Positions 24,958 to 33,055 of a stretch of 42,539 nt of DNA are shown here, piece by piece. This DNA comes from Cyanobium sp. NIES-981 (lineage in GTDB: Bacteria > Cyanobacteriota > Cyanobacteriia > PCC-6307 > Cyanobiaceae). The stretch covers positions 1 to 42,539 of the forward strand of contig CAMDLO010000014.1 of assembly GCA_945901765.1 (NCBI GenBank). Direction: 5' to 3'. The notes below the pieces were generated by a model that saw only the letters and a program-made list of their open reading frames with translations, was not told where the DNA came from and searched no databases. The position numbers and the translations under genes are program-made. Position 1 is the stretch's first letter. Every line of letters begins with the position of its first letter.

Positions 24958-27687
24958 TCAACCGGTGGGATAACGATGCAGCTGGTTGATCATCTTGGCC
25001 ACCACGGCACTCCAGCCGGTCTGGTGGGAGGCGCCCACACCACGGCCGTTGTCGCCATGGAAATACTCGTTGAACAGCAGAAGATCCCGCCAATGGGGAT
25101 CATTCTGGAACAGATCCACATCGCCATTGAACGCACGCCGGCCCAGGGCATCGCGGCGGAAGATGCCCACCAGCCGTTTTTGAAGCTGCAGCGAGGCATC
25201 CCAGAGATTGATCCAGTTGCCGGAACGGGTGGGAAACTCCACCTTGAAGCTGTCGCCATAAAAATGGGCAAACTTCTGCAACGACTCAATCAGCAGGAAG
25301 TTGATGGGCATCCAAACAGGCCCGCGCCAGTTTGAATTGCCACCGAACATCGCGACCGGGCTATCCGCAGGGCTGTAGCGCAGCTCCTCGCTGTCTGAGC
25401 CCGCCGTGTAGCGATAGGGATGGGCCTCATACACCTTGGAGAGGGCCCGAATGCCATAGGGCGACAGGAACTCATCCTCGTCGAACAGGCGTTGACAGAT
25501 CCGCCGCAGGCGGTCCTCGGGCACCAGGGCGAGCAACAGGCGATCGTTGTGCCAGCGCCCCATGTTGGCCTCCAGCCAGGTGGGCGAGGTGCGCTCATGA
25601 ATCAGCCAGGACCCACTCTTGAGCACATCCAACATCGGCAGGCGCTCAACGGTCTGCACATCAAAACTGGCAACGGCCAGCAGTGGAATCAAACCGGAAA
25701 CGGAGCGGGTGCGGAGATAATCGGTGCTGCCATCGGGCCGCTTGATCACGTCATAGTAAAAACCATCCTCTTCATCCCAGTTTACGTACTCACGTTGCGC
25801 CGGAACATTGAGCGCAAAAGTCAGCACCAGAAAATCGTAAACAAAACGCTCGCAGATATCGGCGTACTCAGGCTCATCACGACTAAGCTCAACAGCAATA
25901 TTAAGCAGGTTCAGACTCAGCGAAGCCATCCAGGCCGTGCCATCGCACTGGAGAATGCGACTGCCATCAGAGAGAGGAAAACGCCGATCGAATACGGCGA
26001 TGTTGTCGAGACCGAGGAAGCCCCCTTCAAAGATGTTGTCGCCCGAGCGATCGTTGCGGTTGGCCCACCAGCCGTACTCGAGGAGCAGCTTGCGCAGCGC
26101 TTCCCGCAGATAGGCGAAGTCGGCCGTGCCCTCGGCCTGCTTGCGTTCGATCTGGAAGATCCGCATCACGGCCCAGGCTCCGATTGGCGGGTTGGGGTCC
26201 GACAGGGCCCACTCGTACGCCGGTGTCTGGGCGTTGGGAGCCGTGTAATGGGGCGAGCGCAGCAGCATCGACTGCTGCTTGGCCGTGGCCGGATCGACGA
26301 TGGCAAACGACACGGCGTGGAACATCAGGTCCCACTGGCAGAAGTAGGGGTACTCCCAGGCATCCGGCATGGCGATGATGTCGTTGGCATGCAGACGACG
26401 CCACGGTGCCGTCTCCGAGTGCATGCGCTCTGGCGGTGGCGGCGGCTGGGTAGGGTCGCCATCCAGCCAGCGCACCACACTCCAGCCGTAGTACTTCTTG
26501 CACCACAGCAAGCCGGCCAGGGCACTGCTGTGGATCAGGCGATCCTCCGCCGAGAGCCCTGGGAGGCAATGCTCCATGTAGGCCTGCCACTCGAGCTCGC
26601 GGGCCGCGAACAGGGCGTTGAAGCTCTCACCGAAGGGGGTTGACGGAGACAGGTCGGCACTGGACGCGGAGCTGGCACTGGACCTGTCGGTATCGGCAGG
26701 CCGCAACCGCAACTCCACCGTCCAGGTCTCGCCCGGCTGGAGCGTGTGCTGCACCAGCGCAGCCGCTTTGGTGCCCTCGGCCGTGGGATTGATGGCGCCC
26801 TGCTCGCCATCGATCACGTAGCGATGAAAGCCATCCTTCTGGAAAGGCGTCGCATTGGGTTGGCCGTAGAGACGCTCGCTGTTGGTCTCGTTGTCGGTGA
26901 ACAGCCACTGGGCGGAGCCGTTGAGCAGCAGCTCATAGGAAGCGAGGTCGGAGAGGGTAGGCGTGATCAACCGATCACCGTGCAGCCGCAGCGGTTGCCG
27001 GGATTGACCGGGATAGCCCCAACTCCAGGTGTTGCGCAGCCAGAGGGTGGGAAGCAGGCTGAGGGGCGCCGCATCCGGACCACGATTGATCGCCCGGATG
27101 CGGATCAGCAGATCGGTGGCGGATGCCTTCGCGTATTCAATGAACACATCGAAGTAACGGCTTTCGTTGAAGATGCCCGTATCCACCAGCTCGTATTCCG
27201 GCTGGTCCCGGTCGCGGCGAGCGTTCTCCTCCACCAGCTGGGCATAGGGAAAGCGCGCCTGGGGATATTTGTAGAGCCCCCGCATGAAGCTGTGGGTAGG
27301 GGTGTTGGCGATATGAAAGTAGTAATCCTTAAGATCTTCGCCGTGGTTGCCCTCCGGGTTGCCCAGGCCGAAGGGCCGCTCCTTGAGGATCGGATCCTGG
27401 CCGTTCCACAGGGCCACGGAAAAACAGAGTCGGCACTGCTCATCGCAGATGCCGAGCAGGCCGTCTTCTCCCCAGCGGTACACCCGCGAGCGGGCGTGAT
27501 CGTGGGGAAAGGAACGCCAGGCATCGCCGTCAGCGGAGTAGTCCTCGCGAACGGTGCCCCACTGGCGGTCGGGCAGATAGCTGCCCCACAGACTCCACTG
27601 GGCGAGGCCGTTGTCGCGCTCGGCCATGCGCCGCGCCTCTGAACTCAGCTGGGCAGGGCCACTGGGTTCGAACGGGTCGATGGTCAT
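24958..27687 (-). CDS. GH63-type (MGH1-like) glucosidase
   Basis: A 909-residue protein with an N-terminal beta-sandwich region and a C-terminal (alpha/alpha)6 barrel. The family's conserved blocks are RSRVYRWGEDGLLGICDE, CQWDLMFHAVSFA (probable acid Asp), NSNWRGPVWMPINFLL and LFNEYFHGDNGRGVGASHQTG in pieces (probable base Glu). GH63 bacterial members act on alpha-glucosides such as mannosyl- or glucosylglycerate, so a compatible solute is a reasonable but unproven substrate. No signal peptide is visible. ATG 27687 overlaps the upstream GMC stop (ATGA). The interval about 25700-25990 has clearly lower GC (about 45-48% in sampled lines) than its surroundings. Confidence 0.88.
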   Translation of the reverse strand: MTIDPFEPSGPAQLSSEARRMAERDNGLAQWSLWGSYLPDRQWGTVREDYSADGDAWRSFPHDHARSRVYRWGEDGLLGICDEQCRLCFSVALWNGQDPILKERPFGLGNPEGNHGEDLKDYYFHIANTPTHSFMRGLYKYPQARFPYAQLVEENARRDRDQPEYELVDTGIFNESRYFDVFIEYAKASATDLLIRIRAINRGPDAAPLSLLPTLWLRNTWSWGYPGQSRQPLRLHGDRLITPTLSDLASYELLLNGSAQWLFTDNETNSERLYGQPNATPFQKDGFHRYVIDGEQGAINPTAEGTKAAALVQHTLQPGETWTVELRLRPADTDRSSASSASSADLSPSTPFGESFNALFAARELEWQAYMEHCLPGLSAEDRLIHSSALAGLLWCKKYYGWSVVRWLDGDPTQPPPPPERMHSETAPWRRLHANDIIAMPDAWEYPYFCQWDLMFHAVSFAIVDPATAKQQSMLLRSPHYTAPNAQTPAYEWALSDPNPPIGAWAVMRIFQIERKQAEGTADFAYLREALRKLLLEYGWWANRNDRSGDNIFEGGFLGLDNIAVFDRRFPLSDGSRILQCDGTAWMASLSLNLLNIAVELSRDEPEYADICERFVYDFLVLTFALNVPAQREYVNWDEEDGFYYDVIKRPDGSTDYLRTRSVSGLIPLLAVASFDVQTVERLPMLDVLKSGSWLIHERTSPTWLEANMGRWHNDRLLLALVPEDRLRRICQRLFDEDEFLSPYGIRALSKVYEAHPYRYTAGSDSEELRYSPADSPVAMFGGNSNWRGPVWMPINFLLIESLQKFAHFYGDSFKVEFPTRSGNWINLWDASLQLQKRLVGIFRRDALGRRAFNGDVDLFQNDPHWRDLLLFNEYFHGDNGRGVGASHQTGWSAVVAKMINQLHRYPTG

Positions 27688-29201
27688 TGCAAAGCGGCGC
27701 GCACACCGGCCGCGATCCGCAGGGCGTTGGCGATCACCGTGAGCCCGAAGCCCATCATCGGACAGGCGGGGAACACGCTGGCATCGGCGATGGTGAGGTT
27801 GGTGAGTTCATGGCTGCGGCCCTGCAGGTCCACCACCGAGGTGGCAGGGTTCTCACCCATGCGGCAGGTGCCGCAGGCGTAACCGATGGCGGAGAGCGGC
27901 GCCTCCCCCCGCGGATGGGTGGGGGCGCTGCGCACCACGTGGGTGAGCGGATCGGCCTCCACCGCCTTGAGGGTATCGATCCAGCGATAGACAAGCCGGT
28001 CGTGGGCTTCGAAGTTGTTCACCCGGTAGTTCACCTGGATCTGGTCGTTGCGGAGGCTGATGCGGTTGTGGGGATCGGGGAGCACCGGGCTCATCGCCCA
28101 CCAGGTGACCGAGCGGGAGGCCAGCTGCTCGAGACCGAAATCAGGCAGGAGTTTGGTCACCAGCGACAGCACCGGCGGCGATTCAGCAAAGAGCGCGTCC
28201 TGAAGCACGCCACCACCGTTCTGGATGGAGCCCAGCGGGAACGAGACGTTGCTGTCCCCCCAGAGGAAATCATTCACGCCAAAGCTGCGGGAATAACAGC
28301 CATCGTTCGGAACGGTGGCGAGCTGCAGGATCGAGGTGAGCTGCAGCTTCATCAGGTTGCGGCCCACCTGGTCAGACCCGTTGGCCAGACCGCGGGGGTG
28401 GTGATCGGTGGCCGAGCGCAGCAGGATCGCCGGGGTGTTGATCGCCCCAGCCGCCAGCACCACCTGATGGGCGCTGAACAGCCAGCTCTGTCCATCGATC
28501 AGGGCCTCAACGCCGCGCACCTCGCTGCCAGAAGGATTCACGTGCAGGCGCTGCACGGCGGCGCCGCTGCGCACCATCACCTCGCGGCAGCGGCGTGCCG
28601 GTTCCACACCGAACAGTTCGGCATCGCCCGTGGGATCACTGCTGGACTCGGACCAGCTCAGGGGCAGGCGATAGGGGTGAACGCCGTGACGCTGGAGGTC
28701 TTCGGCCAGGGCGTTGAGGAACGGTTCGGCCTGCCTGGGTTCATGGGCGTAGGCCACGGCCGCGGAGGGCTCGGTGGGATCCTGACCCCGCGCCCCATGC
28801 ACCCGGTAGAGGGCTTCAGCCTGGTCATACCAGGGCTCCATCTCGGCGTAGCTGAGTCCCCAGGCGGGAGCCTGGCGCTCCTGGAGCATCAGGCCGTCGA
28901 ACTCCCGCTCGCGCATGCGTTCGAGCACCCCTCCCCAGATCTTGGTGTTGCCCCCGAGGGCATAAATCGTCTGGGGGGCGAAGGGATCGCCATCGGTGCC
29001 GAACCAGCGCTCATTCGGGTGATAGCGGTCCTTGCGGAACAGCTCCACCCCAGCCAGGTTCTGATCGGCCAGGGGCATGCCGGCGCCACGCTCCAGCAGC
29101 AGCACGGCGTGGCCGGCCTCGGCCAGAACAGCAGCGACAGTGCCACCGGCAGCACCGCTGCCGATGATGATGACGTCGTAGTGACGGTCGTCGATGATCA
29201 T
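27684..29201 (-). CDS. GMC-family FAD oxidoreductase lacking the usual catalytic pair
   Basis: A 505-residue GMC flavoprotein, paralogous to the one at 23253. The FAD motif is VIIIGSGAAGGTVAA (about residues 10-24), then GGNTKIWGGVLERM. At the C-terminus the family block is IGYACGTCRMGEN, where the first catalytic His is Tyr, and CPMMGFGLTVIANALR, where the second His/Asn (in N-P-x-x-T) is missing. FAD binding looks intact, so it may be an electron-transfer partner, use other residues, or be inactive. ATG 29201 is preferred; the longer frame to 29243 overlaps ctaE. It follows ctaE by ten bases and overlaps the GH63-type gene (ATGA), so it is firmly inside the oxidase operon. Confidence 0.9.
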   Translation of the reverse strand: MIIDDRHYDVIIIGSGAAGGTVAAVLAEAGHAVLLLERGAGMPLADQNLAGVELFRKDRYHPNERWFGTDGDPFAPQTIYALGGNTKIWGGVLERMREREFDGLMLQERQAPAWGLSYAEMEPWYDQAEALYRVHGARGQDPTEPSAAVAYAHEPRQAEPFLNALAEDLQRHGVHPYRLPLSWSESSSDPTGDAELFGVEPARRCREVMVRSGAAVQRLHVNPSGSEVRGVEALIDGQSWLFSAHQVVLAAGAINTPAILLRSATDHHPRGLANGSDQVGRNLMKLQLTSILQLATVPNDGCYSRSFGVNDFLWGDSNVSFPLGSIQNGGGVLQDALFAESPPVLSLVTKLLPDFGLEQLASRSVTWWAMSPVLPDPHNRISLRNDQIQVNYRVNNFEAHDRLVYRWIDTLKAVEADPLTHVVRSAPTHPRGEAPLSAIGYACGTCRMGENPATSVVDLQGRSHELTNLTIADASVFPACPMMGFGLTVIANALRIAAGVRAALQ

Positions 29202-29211
29202 CTGATGGTCC

Positions 29212-29820
29212 TCAATGACGTTGCCAGACGTAAATGAGCACAAACAGGATGATCCAGATCACATCCACGAAGTGCCAGAACAGAGAGGTGGCCTGGACTC
29301 CCTGCTCACCTTTGGCGTAGTTACCAGGAAGGAACGACTTGATCAGCATCAGAGCCATGAGCAGCACGCCGGTCGCCACATGCAGGCCGTGGAAACCGGT
29401 AAGCAAGTAAAAGGTGCCACCGAAGGTGCCTGAGGTGAAGCCGAACGCAAGCTCGCTCCACTCCACGGCCTGGCCATAGAGGAAATAGCCCCCCAAGGCC
29501 ATGGTGAGAAGCCAGAGGGCCCGGAAGCCCCAGAGGTTGCCTCGAGCCATGAAGGTCTCCGCCAGCCAGATCGTGCCGGAACTCGAGACCAGAACGATCG
29601 TGTTGATCAGCGGCATGCGCCATTCCAGACCCTCCACGCCGGCGGGCAGCCAGTTGAGGGCCGAGGTCTTCAAGACGGCATAGCCACTGAAGAACGCCAG
29701 AAAGATGACACTCTCTGAACACAGAAAAATGATGAAGCCGGTGAGGCTGTGGTTGGCGTGGCCCTCACCACCCTCTCCATGGGGAGTGATCGAACCGGTG
29801 GGGGGAATGGCGGTGGTCAT
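29212..29820 (-). CDS. ctaE: cytochrome oxidase subunit III (ARTO type)
   Basis: A 202-residue membrane protein of the COX3 family with about five helices. Conserved elements are LTGFIIFLCSESVIFLAFFS, FGGTFYLLTGFHGLHVATG (the subunit III signature) and the C-terminal SLFWHFVDVIWIILF. Subunit III stabilises the catalytic subunit and the proton uptake path. ATG 29820 overlaps the ctaD stop (ATGA). Its close coupling to the CuA-less CtaC makes it part of the alternative oxidase, not the aa3 enzyme. Confidence 0.95.
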   Translation of the reverse strand: MTTAIPPTGSITPHGEGGEGHANHSLTGFIIFLCSESVIFLAFFSGYAVLKTSALNWLPAGVEGLEWRMPLINTIVLVSSSGTIWLAETFMARGNLWGFRALWLLTMALGGYFLYGQAVEWSELAFGFTSGTFGGTFYLLTGFHGLHVATGVLLMALMLIKSFLPGNYAKGEQGVQATSLFWHFVDVIWIILFVLIYVWQRH

Positions 29821-31490
29821 GGCGTGGCCTCCTGCAGGGTGAGTTCGCGTTCAATCGCCGCCTGGTTTTCCACCAGCGGTTGGCCCAGGCCATAGCCGTA
29901 GGGGCGTGCAATCACGGTGGGCACATGCTCACCGAAGTTGTCCTCGGCGGGCGGGGAGGGCAAGAGCCACTCCAGGCCGATGGCATTCCAGGGATTGTGG
30001 GTCGCCTTGGGGCCCCGCACCCAGGAGCTCACCATGTTGAGAAGGAAAGGAATGATCGATACCCCCAAAAGAAAGGCCCCGAGGCTGGCAAGCACGTTCC
30101 AGAAGGCGAATTCCGGGTCATAGGATGAAACCCGCCTCGGCATGCCCATCAAGCCGGCAGGGTGCATGGGGAGAAAGTTCAGGTTTGCGCCAACAAAAGT
30201 GAGCAAGAAATGGACCTTACCCAAGCCCTCATAGGGCATCCGACCGGTGAACTTGGGGAACCAGTGATAGATAGCCGCGAACACACCCATCACCGCTGCT
30301 CCATAAATTACGTAGTGAAAGTGACCAACAACAAAATAAGTATTGCTGACATGAATATCGACTGGAACAGTAGCCAGCATGATACCCGTGATGCCTGCAA
30401 AAACGAAATTGAACAACCCACCCAGGCAGAACAACATCGGAGTGGTGAGGCGCAGTTTGCCGCGCCAGAGAGTTCCCAGCCAAGCGAACACCTTTACCCC
30501 GGTGGGTACGGCGATCAACATGGTCGTAACCATGAACAGATTGCGCATCCACTGAGCCACTCCACTAGGAAACATGTGGTGCACCCAGACAATCAACCCG
30601 AGCCCGACAATGATGAATGAGGCGAGCGCTACATAGACATATCCGAAGAGCGGCTTACGCGCGTAAACAGGGAAGAGTTCAGAGAACACTCCGAACACCG
30701 GCAGAATGATCACATAGACGGCCGGGTGGGAGTAGAACCAGAAAAAATGCTGATACAGCACTGGATCTCCACCTCCCTCAGGACGATAGAAAGAGGTCCC
30801 AGCAATCAGATCGAACAACAGCATCACCGCTCCGCCAGTGAGAGCAGGCAGCCCGATCAACTGCAGGGATTGGGCCGCCAGCGCCGTCCAGCAGAACACC
30901 GGCATGCGGAACCAGGTCATGCCCGGCGCACGCATGCGGATGATCGTGGTCACGAAATTGACTGCTCCCATAATTGACGACACCCCTGAAAGAGCAACCG
31001 CCGTAATCCAGAGACCCTGGCCGCTCAGCAGATTGCCGAGGGGATTTTGGAGACTGACCGGCGGGTAGGACCACCAACCGGAATAGGCCGGTCCTCCGGG
31101 CACGAAGAAACTGGCGATCAGCAGGGTGCCGAAGATAGGCACCAACCAGAAGGCCACGGCATTCAACCGCGGGAAGGCCATATCCGGTGCGCCGATCATC
31201 GTCGGGATCAAGAGGTTATTAAGACCGTTGAGAACCGGAAAGATGAACAGAAACAGCATGATCGTTCCGTGCATCGTGTAGATGCCGTTATAGACCGTGC
31301 GATCCACCAAATCAGCAGCGGGCGTGATCAGCTCACCGCGAATGATCATGGCGAGAAGGCCACCGATCAAAAAATAGAAGAAGGACAGCACGATGTACTG
31401 AATGCCGATCACCTTGGCGTCGGTGTTGAAGCTGAAATAGCGGGTCCAGGATGGCTTGGGCTCGCTGGAGGGGAACGTGGCGGAGGTCAT
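29817..31490 (-). CDS. ctaD: heme-copper oxidase subunit I (A2-type, ARTO)
   Basis: A 557-residue catalytic subunit with twelve or so helices. Metal ligands are intact: H74 and H392 for the low-spin heme, H390 for the high-spin heme, H255, H304 and H305 for CuB, and Y259 for the His-Tyr crosslink. The motif around CuB is FYSHPAVY: the A1-type Glu of GHPEVY is absent, and the YS pair marks the A2 type. Reduction of O2 to water and proton pumping are expected. With CuA-less CtaC the donor should be a quinol. Lower-GC stretches lie inside the gene (30301-30360 is about 33% G+C). It starts 12 bases after the ctaC stop. Confidence 0.96.
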   Translation of the reverse strand: MTSATFPSSEPKPSWTRYFSFNTDAKVIGIQYIVLSFFYFLIGGLLAMIIRGELITPAADLVDRTVYNGIYTMHGTIMLFLFIFPVLNGLNNLLIPTMIGAPDMAFPRLNAVAFWLVPIFGTLLIASFFVPGGPAYSGWWSYPPVSLQNPLGNLLSGQGLWITAVALSGVSSIMGAVNFVTTIIRMRAPGMTWFRMPVFCWTALAAQSLQLIGLPALTGGAVMLLFDLIAGTSFYRPEGGGDPVLYQHFFWFYSHPAVYVIILPVFGVFSELFPVYARKPLFGYVYVALASFIIVGLGLIVWVHHMFPSGVAQWMRNLFMVTTMLIAVPTGVKVFAWLGTLWRGKLRLTTPMLFCLGGLFNFVFAGITGIMLATVPVDIHVSNTYFVVGHFHYVIYGAAVMGVFAAIYHWFPKFTGRMPYEGLGKVHFLLTFVGANLNFLPMHPAGLMGMPRRVSSYDPEFAFWNVLASLGAFLLGVSIIPFLLNMVSSWVRGPKATHNPWNAIGLEWLLPSPPAEDNFGEHVPTVIARPYGYGLGQPLVENQAAIERELTLQEATP

Positions 31491-31502
31491 CGGGAAGCAA
31501 GA

Positions 31503-32438
31503 TCAGGCATCGTGGGGCAGGGTGTTGGAGCCAGGAACATTCACCTGCGGGGGGGGGGCCGGAGGCACGGTGGCCCAGCCGGGATTGCTCTTGCGGTCCC
31601 GTACGGCGTACTCCTGCACGGCATCGCTGATGCCGCTCTGGAGAGGCTGAGCGGCAGCCTGCTTCAGCCAGGCGGCGTGGGCATCGCCAGCCTCCACCAC
31701 CACATCGGCCTGGTTGGCCGCAAACCAGGTGCCGCTGAACTGGGAATCGCGCAGGCGGTAACGCCCCTCCCTTGTGGGGGTGAGATTGAAGTCGATCGCC
31801 GTGCCAGGAACCACATCCTGCTTAAGGCGAAACGCCGGAATGTAAAAGCCGTGTATCACATCATCAGATACCAGCCTGAAAGTGACTGGCTGGTCAATCG
31901 CTAGGTGCAGTTCAGTAGAGGAAACGCCCGCTGCGGGATAGCGGAACTCCCAAGACCATTGACGGGCAATCACCTCCACAGTTTCCGGAGGTAACCGGTC
32001 GCCAGGATAACCACCAACCTCCTCCACCGCATTGCCTGGATGGATGTGCTCCATGGGCCCCAGCACACCAAGACGGGTGTTGACCTGGATGGCGTAAACC
32101 GCAATCCCCATCACCAACACCAGTGGAATGGCCGTCCAGATCACCTCAAGCTTGGTGTTGCCCTCGATTGGCTCGGCATCGGATGCGTCATATTTCTCGG
32201 CTCGGTGCATCAGCACCACCCAGATCATCACCGAGATCACACCGAGAAAGACAAAGGTGCCCACCCCCGTTTCAAAGCTGAACAGGCCATCCACAAGGGG
32301 CGCGGCAGTGGAGGCCTGAACGGGCAGCCAGTGGTAAGCCTGACGGCTCATCCACACGCTCACAAGCACCAGCAACCCCACCCAGAGGGCCAGCCCCAGC
32401 AGGGGCAGGGGACGCAGGCGCGGGGTGGAACTGGTCAT
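31503..32438 (-). CDS. ctaC: oxidase subunit II without CuA site (ARTO)
   Basis: A 311-residue subunit II with three hydrophobic N-terminal helices and a periplasmic/lumenal cupredoxin domain (ARQWSWEFRYP, residues 158-168; VIHGFYIPAFRLKQDVVPG). The CuA loop, normally C-x-E-x-C-x3-H-x2-M, is RDSQFSGTWFAANQ (residues 230-243). Both Cys, the Glu, the loop His and the Met are gone; only H196 of the upstream motif remains. This is the hallmark of cyanobacterial ARTO, believed to use quinol rather than cytochrome c. The coding strand has a run of ten C (31549-31558) in the Pro-rich tail. ATG 32438 overlaps the stop of the upstream DUF2231 gene (ATGA). Confidence 0.93.
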   Translation of the reverse strand: MTSSTPRLRPLPLLGLALWVGLLVLVSVWMSRQAYHWLPVQASTAAPLVDGLFSFETGVGTFVFLGVISVMIWVVLMHRAEKYDASDAEPIEGNTKLEVIWTAIPLVLVMGIAVYAIQVNTRLGVLGPMEHIHPGNAVEEVGGYPGDRLPPETVEVIARQWSWEFRYPAAGVSSTELHLAIDQPVTFRLVSDDVIHGFYIPAFRLKQDVVPGTAIDFNLTPTREGRYRLRDSQFSGTWFAANQADVVVEAGDAHAAWLKQAAAQPLQSGISDAVQEYAVRDRKSNPGWATVPPAPPPQVNVPGSNTLPHDA

Positions 32439-33055
32439 GGCAGAGCCTCCTTGAGGTCGGCACCGGCGGCCAGAAGCTGGTCGGCGGTGATGTGCACACC
32501 GAATTCGGCGGCGAGCTCGGCACCAAGCGTGCCGTGCAGACCGATCACCAGAAACAGAACCAGACCCGCCAACAGGTAGAGCCACTGCACCTGACGGCCC
32601 ATGTCCCTGCGCCAGACGAAGCGCTGGAAGCCACGCCATACCGTCATCGCCACGATCACCAGCAGGATCAGCACACCACCGACGCCATGGATCAACATGG
32701 TGTCCATGCTCTGCAGGCCGATGCTGCTGGTGACACCGGGCAGGGGCTCGGCCAGCAGCAGCTCATAGAAGCCTGCCGCCACAGTGAAGAAGCTCACGAT
32801 GGAGCAGGCGAGCAGGTTGTACCAACCGACATCGTGAAAGCCGGCACGGGTCACCGGCAGTGCGAGGAAGCGAAATACCCGCTTCTCCACCGGATAGAGC
32901 GCTCCGGCGATGTCAAAGGCGATGGCGATCACGAACAGACCGATCGTGAGATGCACCAGATTGGGGTGGATCGGCAACGCATAGGGAAGACCATTGGGTC
33001 CGAGCTGGGAGGCCAGCTGCTCGATCGGCGGCTGAGGAGAGATGTAGATGGCCAT
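32435..33055 (-). CDS. DUF2231-family membrane protein
   Basis: A 206-residue protein with four hydrophobic helices and the DUF2231 opening motif HPNLVHLTIGLF (H30, H35). Two further His sit in helices, H123 in MLIHGVGG and H174 in IGLHGTLGA. Four such helical His could bind heme, by analogy with b-type cytochromes; no biochemistry is implied by the sequence alone. Members often sit beside ctaC in cyanobacteria and other bacteria. ATG 33055 overlaps the stop of the upstream paralogue (TGATG), and its own stop overlaps ctaC (ATGA). A role in electron entry to, or assembly of, the oxidase is inferred. Confidence 0.85.
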   Translation of the reverse strand: MAIYISPQPPIEQLASQLGPNGLPYALPIHPNLVHLTIGLFVIAIAFDIAGALYPVEKRVFRFLALPVTRAGFHDVGWYNLLACSIVSFFTVAAGFYELLLAEPLPGVTSSIGLQSMDTMLIHGVGGVLILLVIVAMTVWRGFQRFVWRRDMGRQVQWLYLLAGLVLFLVIGLHGTLGAELAAEFGVHITADQLLAAGADLKEALP

